This document shows, piece after piece, positions 6,207 through 10,769 of a stretch of 10,769 nt of DNA. Under the pieces are notes generated by a model that did not search any database, had not been told where the DNA came from, and was given only the letters and a program-made list of their open reading frames with translations. Each line of letters begins with the position of its first letter. Within the stretch, counting starts at the first letter, position 1. A program made the position numbers and the translations under genes. Source of the DNA: Pseudomonadota bacterium (lineage in GTDB: Bacteria > Pseudomonadota > Gammaproteobacteria > Xanthomonadales > Marinicellaceae); assembly GCA_008501575.1 (NCBI GenBank), contig QQUO01000004.1:1-10769 (forward strand). Direction: 5' to 3'.

Positions 6207-7163
6207 ATGTACAGTTTTTATCAATATCAAAAATTTGTGAGTGGCTTGGCTTTTTTCGCAATAGCAGGCTGTGCTTCTGTTACTGAACACGAACAAACCA
6301 CCAATCATTTATTCCCGCCCATTAAAGCCGGGCCCTATGAAGTGGTCGAACAAGCACCGGACAGCGATTGGCGGCCTGTTTCTGCGGACAATATGTTGAT
6401 AATGACCTTATCATTGGCTGGTGATAAGCGGACTGTGGTTTTTGAATTACAGCCGGATTTAGCACCGGGGCATGTGGCCAACACCAAGGCGCTGGTGAAA
6501 CAGGGCATTTTCGATAACACCCAGTTTTATCGGGTGATTGATGGTTTTGTGGCGCAGGGTGGACCGATGTTTGACGAAGCCAGTGAATTACCCGATTTGA
6601 CCGAAGGACAATTAAGCATTCCTGCTGAGTTCACCTCATTAATTAATTTAGGCGAGGCCTATTTGGCATTTGATAGCAACGATGGTTTTGCCGATGAAAC
6701 CGGATTTTATAAAGGCTTCGCCGTGGGTCGTGATGGCAATGAACAAAGCAGCTGGTTATTACATTGTTATGGCGTACTGGCGGCAGGACGTGCCAATGAT
6801 CCGGACACCGGTGGTACCGAACTGTATATCGTCAATGGCCCGGCACAGCGTTATTTAGACCGAAACACCACCGTATTTGGACGGGTATTGGATGGTATGG
6901 ACGCCATTCAAGCCCTCAATCGAACCCAAAACATAGCAGGTGCTGTCAATTTAAATTCAGACGAAAATGTGATTAAACAGATTGTGGTGGGCTCACAACT
7001 GCCTCCGGGTCAAAGGCCACAACTTGATGTGATGCGCACCGATTCAGCGAGTTTTAAACAATTATTGGCCGCCCGTAAAAACCGCAATGAAGACTGGTTT
7101 CTGTATCAGCATAATTACATTGATGCCTGTGGCGTGCCGATTCCGGTGCGGTTGGCAAAATAA
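6207..7163 (+). CDS. Cyclophilin-type peptidyl-prolyl isomerase, lipoprotein
   Basis: The 318-residue protein begins with a lipoprotein signal peptide ending in A-I-A-G-C (lipidated Cys22), so it should be anchored on the periplasmic face of a membrane. The cyclophilin domain spans about residues 62-260. The active-site strand F-Y-R-V-I-D-G-F-V-A-Q-G-G (107-119) keeps the catalytic Arg109 and the Phe114/Gln117 pair. The second half carries N-D-P-D-T-G-G-T-E-L-Y-I-V (197-209) and Y-L-D-R-N-T-T-V-F-G-R-V (216-227). Compared with human cyclophilin A the Gln111 position is Glu205 and the Trp121 position is Tyr216. An extra insertion lies between the two halves (about 122-187), and about 55 residues follow the domain. 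AGGA at 6194-6197 is nine bases before the ATG. It presumably helps fold periplasmic or outer-membrane proteins. It ends six bases from the converging DUF2061 gene. Confidence 0.93.
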   Translation: MYSFYQYQKFVSGLAFFAIAGCASVTEHEQTTNHLFPPIKAGPYEVVEQAPDSDWRPVSADNMLIMTLSLAGDKRTVVFELQPDLAPGHVANTKALVKQGIFDNTQFYRVIDGFVAQGGPMFDEASELPDLTEGQLSIPAEFTSLINLGEAYLAFDSNDGFADETGFYKGFAVGRDGNEQSSWLLHCYGVLAAGRANDPDTGGTELYIVNGPAQRYLDRNTTVFGRVLDGMDAIQALNRTQNIAGAVNLNSDENVIKQIVVGSQLPPGQRPQLDVMRTDSASFKQLLAARKNRNEDWFLYQHNYIDACGVPIPVRLAK

Positions 7164-7169
7164 TATAGT

Positions 7170-7364
7170 TTAAGCTGTTAAAGTTGGCTTATGGTTGTGT
7201 TCAAAGTGGCGCCAGACTTTTTCGTGAAAGTAAAAAACCACGGTATTCACGGTCGGTTCAATCAGAGCCACGGCGCCACCAATGACAAAGCTACCGGTGA
7301 GGGCATAAACCACCAGAAAGGCAACTGTAAAATGCATAATAGCAAAGGTCAAAGTCTTTAACAT
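7170..7364 (-). CDS. DUF2061 small membrane protein
   Basis: The 64-residue product matches the small DUF2061 family: two hydrophobic helices (about residues 8-22 and 26-45) and the typical C-terminal Y-F-H-E-K-V-W (45-51), with Glu36 in A-L-I-E-P-T-V-N-T. The family has no assigned function. No good Shine-Dalgarno precedes the ATG (the leader reads TAGTTGTTTTATT), so translation may be modest. Its promoter region has a near-perfect Fur box over the -10, so expression is probably repressed by iron. The gene converges on the cyclophilin gene with six bases between stops and no visible terminator. Confidence 0.88.
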   Translation of the reverse strand: MLKTLTFAIMHFTVAFLVVYALTGSFVIGGAVALIEPTVNTVVFYFHEKVWRHFEHNHKPTLTA

Positions 7365-7377
7365 AATAAAACAACTA

Positions 7378-7396
7378 AATGAGAATGATTCTCATT
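7378..7396. promoter_or_regulatory. Fur box
   Basis: AATGAGAAT-G-ATTCTCATT is a perfect 9-1-9 inverted repeat. Its core TGAGAATGATTCTCA matches the 7-1-7 Fur consensus TGATAATNATTATCA in 12 of 14 defined positions. It overlaps the candidate -10 of the DUF2061 gene and lies 13 bases before its ATG. It is 114 bases upstream of ybaA, so control of that gene is less likely. Confidence 0.85.
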
Positions 7397-7421
7397 ATAA
7401 ATTACTACAACCAAAAGTCCA
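7394..7421 (-). promoter_or_regulatory. Candidate promoter of the DUF2061 gene
   Basis: On the minus strand TGGACT (7421-7416, 4 of 6) is followed after 16 bases by a perfect TATAAT (7399-7394). The -10 shares three bases with the Fur box, so bound Fur should block RNA polymerase. Confidence 0.6.
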
Positions 7422-7448
7422 CTTTTATTATTGGATTAAAACATCCTA

Positions 7449-7477
7449 TTAAATCGATTGCACCATGGGTGTACAAT
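7449..7477 (+). promoter_or_regulatory. Weak candidate promoter of ybaA
   Basis: TTAAAT (7449-7454) and TACAAT (7472-7477, 5 of 6) are 17 bases apart. Transcription would begin about 25 bases before the ATG at 7511. Only the -10 is convincing. Confidence 0.3.
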
Positions 7478-7510
7478 AATATACCTGTTTTAATTAGTTG
7501 AGGTGTGGTT

Positions 7511-7864
7511 ATGGATTATATTGAAGGTTTTGTGGCAGCAGTACCAACCAAAAATAAAGCCGCTTATATAAAACATGCGGAAGAGGCCGCTGAGTTATTT
7601 AAAAAATATGGTGCTAAACGGTTGATTGAATGTTGGGGAAACGATGTGCCAGATGGAAAATTAACATCCTTTCCGAAAGCGGTTAAGTGTAAAGACGATG
7701 AAACCGTGGTTTTTTCCTGGGCGGTGTGGCCTTCAAAGGCTGTACGTGATGCCGGGATGGATAAAATGATGGCTGATGACGCCATGCAGAATATGGAAAA
7801 CAGCATGCCTTTTGATGGTAAACGCTTGATTTATGGCGGCTTCCAGATGGTGGTTGATAAATAA
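7511..7864 (+). CDS. ybaA: DUF1428 family protein YbaA
   Basis: The 117-residue product has the length and motifs of E. coli YbaA (DUF1428): an opening D-Y-I-E-G-F-V-A-A-V-P, then R-L-I-E-C-W-G-N-D-V-P-D-G-K, then V-V-F-S-W and M-P-F-D-G-K-R-L-I-Y-G-G-F near the C-terminus. The family adopts a small ferredoxin-like (dimeric alpha/beta barrel) fold and is probably cytoplasmic; no reaction is assigned. GAGGTG at 7500-7505 selects ATG 7511 over an in-frame GTG at 7505, which lies within that ribosome site. It converges on the dehydrogenase gene with 17 bases between stops. The short AT-rich inverted repeat there (AATTTTT...AAAAATT) is at best a weak terminator. Confidence 0.93.
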   Translation: MDYIEGFVAAVPTKNKAAYIKHAEEAAELFKKYGAKRLIECWGNDVPDGKLTSFPKAVKCKDDETVVFSWAVWPSKAVRDAGMDKMMADDAMQNMENSMPFDGKRLIYGGFQMVVDK

Positions 7865-7881
7865 TTTTTATTGAGAAAAAA

Positions 7882-8598
7882 TTACTGCGCTTTATGGTAG
7901 CCGGGTTCGGGTGCGTTTATTTTGTCGATAATAAATCGTGCAATGTCTTCGGGTTTTGCTAATTCGTTATTGTCATATAACTGCTGCCAGTGATCGCGTA
8001 GCGGGAAGTCTTGTTTTTTTTGTGCTCGAATGGTGTTTTGCATGTCGGTATCCATGACGCCGGGGTTAAAAATCATGGCTTGGATGGGCTGGCTTTGCTG
8101 TTTCTGTTCTTCGCGAAAGGTATCGATTAAACGTTCGCCGTAGGCTTTGCTGGCAGAATACATACTCATGCCGGGGATGGCACGATTGGCTGCGCCGGAG
8201 GAGACATAGGATAAGGTTTTTTGGGCAGCATGATCCTGATAAGCACGGGCAAATAACCGCACTAAATGGGTGATGGTTTCCACATTAATAAGCAAATGGG
8301 TATTGATGTCTTTGGTGGATGCATTTTGAATGGGTCCAAAGGGTTCCAATGTGGCCGTGTTAATAATGATATTAATATGTGTGGCATGCTCATATTTTTC
8401 ATTGAAAGCTGTTTTGAAAACACTGATGGCTTTGTCGGGTTTTGCAAAATCGCAATCCAAATGACCCAAATGATCGCCACTGCGAGAAAATTCCACCAAA
8501 GTATGACCGGTTTCACGCAGTTGTTGATAAATGGCGAGACCCAAGCCTTTGGAACCGCCGGCGATAAATGTGATGTGTTGTTCTGATTTATTATTCAT
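7882..8598 (-). CDS. Short-chain dehydrogenase/reductase (SDR)
   Basis: The 238-residue cytoplasmic protein is a classical SDR with a Rossmann fold for NAD(P)H. It has the glycine-rich loop A-G-G-S-K-G-L-G (residues 13-20), the strand I-I-I-N-T-A-T (77-83, in place of the usual N-N-A-G), catalytic Ser in Y-V-S-S-G-A (131-136), and the Y-S-A-S-K pair Tyr147/Lys151. N-P-G-V-M-D-T-D-M (178-186) follows. The overall pattern is closest to the sepiapterin/benzil reductase-like branch (YueD type), but the substrate is not known. Arg40 after the second strand suggests a preference for NADPH. The ATG at 8598 has no clear Shine-Dalgarno (leader rich in A), and no better start exists before the nucleotide-binding loop. 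Confidence 0.9.
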   Translation of the reverse strand: MNNKSEQHITFIAGGSKGLGLAIYQQLRETGHTLVEFSRSGDHLGHLDCDFAKPDKAISVFKTAFNEKYEHATHINIIINTATLEPFGPIQNASTKDINTHLLINVETITHLVRLFARAYQDHAAQKTLSYVSSGAANRAIPGMSMYSASKAYGERLIDTFREEQKQQSQPIQAMIFNPGVMDTDMQNTIRAQKKQDFPLRDHWQQLYDNNELAKPEDIARFIIDKINAPEPGYHKAQ

Positions 8599-8653
8599 GG
8601 TTTTATTTTAACAAATACAACGCCGGTGTGCCTTTCTAGTGAACTATTTTATT

Positions 8654-8753
8654 AACCACAAAGGTCGTAAAGGTTTGCACAGAGGGCACAAAGTAAAATG
8701 AATTATATTTTTTACTCCGTGTACTTTGAGTATCCTTCGTGTTCTCTGTGGTT
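8654..8753. repeat. Long imperfect palindromic repeat, copy A
   Basis: A left arm (8654-8693, beginning AACCACAAAGGTCGTAAAGG) and a right arm (8714-8753, ending TTCTCTGTGGTT) are inverted relative to each other around a 20-base AT-rich centre. Each arm is itself built of repeated (A)CACAAAGG-like words. The left arm agrees with copy B in 36 of 39 bases, and the right arm agrees with copy C in 36 of 40. No reading frame explains it. Confidence 0.8.
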
Positions 8754-8763
8754 ACCAGTTTTT

Positions 8764-8923
8764 ACCACAAAGGTCGCAAAGGTTTGCACAAAGGACACAA
8801 AGCCTAATTTATAAAGTTCACACTCAAAGACCCTGGATACTGGCCTGCGCCGGTACGGAATGATTTTTTACAGATTGTCATAGAAAAATACTCTTTCTCT
8901 GTGTCCTCTGTGTCTCTGTGGTG
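8764..8923. repeat. Long imperfect palindromic repeat, copy B, interrupted by a REP-like hairpin
   Basis: The left arm is 8764-8802 (ACCACAAAGGTCGCAAAGG...). The diverged right arm is about 8890-8923 (...CTCTGTGTCTCTGTGGTGG). The centre, about 87 bases, is much longer than in the other copies and carries the REP-like hairpin of 8826-8855, as if that element had inserted into the centre. It begins 10 bases after copy A. Confidence 0.75.
8826..8855. repeat. REP-like palindromic element inside repeat copy B
   Basis: AAAGACCCTGGA is followed by the stem TACTGGC (8838-8844), loop CTGC, and GCCGGTA (8849-8855), with one G-U-type pair. The lead sequence and the 7-4-7 geometry equal those of the element at 4651-4680. 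Confidence 0.6.
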
Positions 8924-8936
8924 GAAAGTTTTTATA

Positions 8937-9033
8937 AACTCAAAGTTCGCAAAGGTTTTCACTAAGGGCACGAAGCAATATAAAATATTTTTTACTCCGT
9001 GTACTTTCTGTCTTCTTCGTGTTCTCTGTGGTT
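8937..9033. repeat. Long imperfect palindromic repeat, copy C
   Basis: The left arm is 8937-8975 (AACTCAAAGTTCGCAAAGG..., somewhat diverged) and the right arm 8994-9033 (ending TTCTCTGTGGTT), around a short AT-rich centre. The right arm and the adjoining T-rich centre closely match copy A. It begins 13 bases after copy B. The rest of the gap (8599-8653 and 9034-9067) shows no gene. Confidence 0.75.
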
Positions 9034-9067
9034 AAACTTTATTTATGGCACGATGGTTTTGGATGAT

Positions 9068-9096
9068 AAAAAACGCCGACTGTTTGGTCGGCGTTT
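9068..9096 (-). terminator. Intrinsic terminator of the beta-oxidation operon
   Basis: On the minus strand AAACGCCGAC (9096-9087), a six-base loop and GTCGGCGTTT (9080-9071) form a perfect 10-bp GC-rich stem running into six U residues in total. It starts 20 bases after the thiolase stop codon. It should end the fadN-fadA transcript before the repeat array. Confidence 0.9.
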
Positions 9097-9116
9097 GTGG
9101 TTCAACAACTTTAAGG

Positions 9117-10304
9117 TTATAACACTTCAAATAAACCGGCGGCACCCATACCGGTACCGATACACATGGTCACTAAACCATATTTACCGCCGGTTCTCCG
9201 TAGGCCATGAATGGCGGTGGCGGAGCGAATGGCACCGGTGGCACCCAAAGGATGGCCCAGTGCAATGGCGCCACCATTTGGGTTGACCACATCCGGATTT
9301 AAATCGACTTCTCGAATCACCGCCAGACTCTGCGCGGCAAAGGCTTCGTTGAGCTCAATCCAATCAATGTCTTTGAGTTTAATACCGGTTTGTTTCAATA
9401 CTTTGGGGATGGCTCTGATGGGGCCAATACCCATAATTTCCGGCGGCACACCGGCCACGGAAAAACCGTGGAATACAGCGATTGGGGTCATGTTGTAACG
9501 TTTTAAGGTTTCTTCATCGACCAGCAATAAGGCACCGGCGCCGTCAGACATTTGTGATGAATTACCGGCGGTGACGGAACCGTCTGTGCGGAAAACGGTG
9601 CGTAATTTATTTAACACAGCTTCGCTGGTATCAGCCCGTGGGCCTTCATCGGTGTCTGCCACATTGGTTTTAACAATGGGCTCTGTGGGATTGTCCGGAT
9701 TGGGGTATTGGTGGCTGATTTCATAATCGATGATTTCATCATCAAACCAACCATTTTCAATGGCTTTTATGGCTTTCTGATGACTTTCATAGGCAAATTT
9801 ATCCTGGTCTTCACGACTGACTTGCCATTGTTCGGCGACTTTTTCAGCGGTAATACCCATGCCATAGGCAATACCGACATGATCATCTTCAAAGACTTTT
9901 GGGTTCATGGTCACTTTATGGCCCATCATCGGTACCATGCTCATGCTTTCGGTACCGCCGGCAATGGCGGCTTTCATTTGTCCGGTGGCAATCTGTTGCG
10001 CGGCAATGGCCACCGCTTGCACGCCGGAGGAACAAAAGCGATTAATGGTCATGGCCGGCACACTTTCCGGTAAACCGGCGAGTAGGCTGGCAATACGGGC
10101 CACATTCATGCCTTGTTCGGCTTCCGGCATGGCACAACCAATCACAACATCACCAATTTCCTGGGGGTCGAAGTCGGGATTACGGCCGATAATTTCACTT
10201 AAACAGCGCGCCAATAAATCATCAGGACGGGTTTTTGAGAACATCCCGCGGGGGGCTTTACCCACCGGGGTTCTGATAGCTTCTACAATATAGACAGGTT
10301 TCAT
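9117..10304 (-). CDS. fadA: Acetyl-CoA C-acyltransferase (3-ketoacyl-CoA thiolase)
   Basis: The 395-residue enzyme is a full-length thiolase. It cleaves 3-ketoacyl-CoA with CoA to acetyl-CoA and a shortened acyl-CoA, the last step of beta-oxidation. Active-site residues are in place: the acyl-accepting Cys91 in N-R-F-C-S-S-G, His351 in A-L-G-H-P-L-G-A-T-G, and the acid/base Cys381 in V-T-M-C-I-G-T-G-M-G. The N-terminus V-E-A-I-R-T-P-V-G-K is typical. AAGGAG (minus strand, 10316-10311) lies six to seven bases before ATG 10304. It follows the hydratase/dehydrogenase gene by 46 bases in the same direction, which makes a degradative thiolase more likely than an AtoB-type biosynthetic one. The symbol follows the fadN-fadA arrangement; fadI would be an alternative. 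A strong terminator follows. Confidence 0.95.
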   Translation of the reverse strand: MKPVYIVEAIRTPVGKAPRGMFSKTRPDDLLARCLSEIIGRNPDFDPQEIGDVVIGCAMPEAEQGMNVARIASLLAGLPESVPAMTINRFCSSGVQAVAIAAQQIATGQMKAAIAGGTESMSMVPMMGHKVTMNPKVFEDDHVGIAYGMGITAEKVAEQWQVSREDQDKFAYESHQKAIKAIENGWFDDEIIDYEISHQYPNPDNPTEPIVKTNVADTDEGPRADTSEAVLNKLRTVFRTDGSVTAGNSSQMSDGAGALLLVDEETLKRYNMTPIAVFHGFSVAGVPPEIMGIGPIRAIPKVLKQTGIKLKDIDWIELNEAFAAQSLAVIREVDLNPDVVNPNGGAIALGHPLGATGAIRSATAIHGLRRTGGKYGLVTMCIGTGMGAAGLFEVL

Positions 10305-10317
10305 GTTTTTCTCCTTT

Positions 10318-10343
10318 AATCCGAACAGTTTTCAATTCGGATT
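10318..10343 (-). other. Intercistronic stem-loop in the fad operon
   Basis: On the minus strand AATCCGAA (10343-10336) and TTCGGATT (10325-10318) form a perfect 8-bp stem with a 10-base loop, directly before the AAAGGAG ribosome site of the thiolase gene. There is no U-tract after it, so it is not an intrinsic terminator. It may shield the mRNA or tune thiolase translation. Confidence 0.5.
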
Positions 10344-10350
10344 GTTTTTA

Positions 10351-10769
10351 TTAATTACGCAGCGGTTTACCGGTTTTCAGGGTATGCTCGATGCGCTGTA
10401 ATGTTTTGGGCATTTGAATCAGCTCGATAAAGTAATGGCGTTCCAAATCCAATAAATATTGTTCGCTCACCAGGCTGCCAGATTCCACATAACCACCGGC
10501 TAAGACGATGGCAATGCGTTTGGCAATGGCGTAATCATGTTCTGAGATCATATGACCTTCGAGCATATTGGCCAGCAGCATTTCCATATTGGCAATGGCC
10601 GGTGTCCCGGCGACTTTAATATGTTGCTCTTGCACCGGTGGGCGATAACCTTTCTCTGCTAAATAAGCGGCTTTGGCTTTGGCCACGTAGAGTATTTCAT
10701 GGGGATTAAAGACCACTTCGCTGTGGCTGTCTAAGAAGACAATCTGTTGAGCTTCAGCGGCACTGCCGG
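10351..10769 (-). CDS. FadN-type 3-hydroxyacyl-CoA dehydrogenase/enoyl-CoA hydratase, C-terminal part
   Basis: The reading frame is open from the right edge to the stop at 10351, giving the last 139 residues of a longer protein. They match the C-terminus of the large (about 790-residue) bifunctional enzymes of beta-oxidation: F-N-P-H-E-I-L, A-K-A-K-A-A-Y-L-A-E-K-G-Y-R-P-P, the strand I-S-E-H-D-Y-A-I-A-K-R-I-A, and the hallmark ending V-S-E-Q-Y-L-L-D-L-E-R followed by L-K-T-G-K-P-L-R-N. This region belongs to the C-terminal hydratase-fused tail, so the NAD site is outside the window. The whole enzyme hydrates 2-enoyl-CoA and oxidises 3-hydroxyacyl-CoA, feeding the thiolase encoded 46 bases downstream. 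A GTG at 10716 is an internal codon, not a start. FadN-type is preferred to FadB/FadJ by the ending. Confidence 0.88.
   Translation of the reverse strand, partial: GSAAEAQQIVFLDSHSEVVFNPHEILYVAKAKAAYLAEKGYRPPVQEQHIKVAGTPAIANMEMLLANMLEGHMISEHDYAIAKRIAIVLAGGYVESGSLVSEQYLLDLERHYFIELIQMPKTLQRIEHTLKTGKPLRN

Noticed and set aside
7864..7884. AT-rich inverted repeat between ybaA and the SDR gene as a two-way terminator
   Set aside because: The stem is short and has only A-T pairs, so it is too weak to call.
8654..9033. Repeat cluster as a CRISPR array
   Set aside because: The units are long, imperfect and palindromic, with unequal length and no regular spacer pattern, and no cas gene is nearby.
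8999..9286. Plus-strand reading frame across repeat copy C and the thiolase 3' end
   Set aside because: It reads through repeats and a terminator hairpin and is antisense to the thiolase, so it is a chance frame.
9708..10293. Plus-strand frames opposite the thiolase gene
   Set aside because: These are shadows of the strongly coding minus strand, and they lack motifs.

Overview
The window looks like a chromosomal segment of a Gram-negative, moderately AT-rich gammaproteobacterium. The signs are two lipoprotein signal peptides, a Fur-type operator, YbaA and DUF2061 proteins, and a FadN/FadA-type beta-oxidation pair. The cyclophilin lipoprotein and the FadN/FadA pair recall Xanthomonadales or Marinicella-like marine bacteria, but that placement is inference. 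No rRNA, tRNA, CRISPR array, transposase or phage gene was seen.

Left part (1-4392). A large unrecognised lipoprotein gene runs off the left edge on the minus strand. It is divergent from a tight four-gene plus-strand cassette: a SatD-family protein with a C-terminal helix-turn-helix, a DUF3307 membrane protein, and two GNAT acetyltransferases of different subfamilies. The four genes overlap or lie 5 bases apart, so they are probably one transcript. Just upstream is a very AT-rich stretch with a nested, concentric inverted repeat, a good candidate operator. This cassette is the most interesting unit here. The SatD core has motifs resembling class III nucleotidyl cyclases, and the DUF3307 protein has four His/Asp pairs spaced i,i+4 in its first half. 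Its function is unknown.

Middle (4393-8598). A repeat-bearing gap is followed by a minus-strand pair, an EamA transporter and a small membrane protein, which overlap by 14 bases. Divergent from them is a cyclophilin-type peptidyl-prolyl isomerase lipoprotein. Next come a tiny DUF2061 membrane protein (minus) with a Fur box overlapping its -10, ybaA (DUF1428, plus) and a short-chain dehydrogenase (minus).

Right part (8599-10769). A gap of about 520 bases holds three related imperfect palindromes, each about 100 bases or longer. The middle one carries a REP-like hairpin in its centre. A strong intrinsic terminator follows, and then a minus-strand fatty-acid beta-oxidation operon: the C-terminus of a FadN-type hydratase/dehydrogenase, cut by the window edge, and a complete thiolase. 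A degenerate relative of the long repeat, beside the same REP-like hairpin, also lies at 4564-4680.
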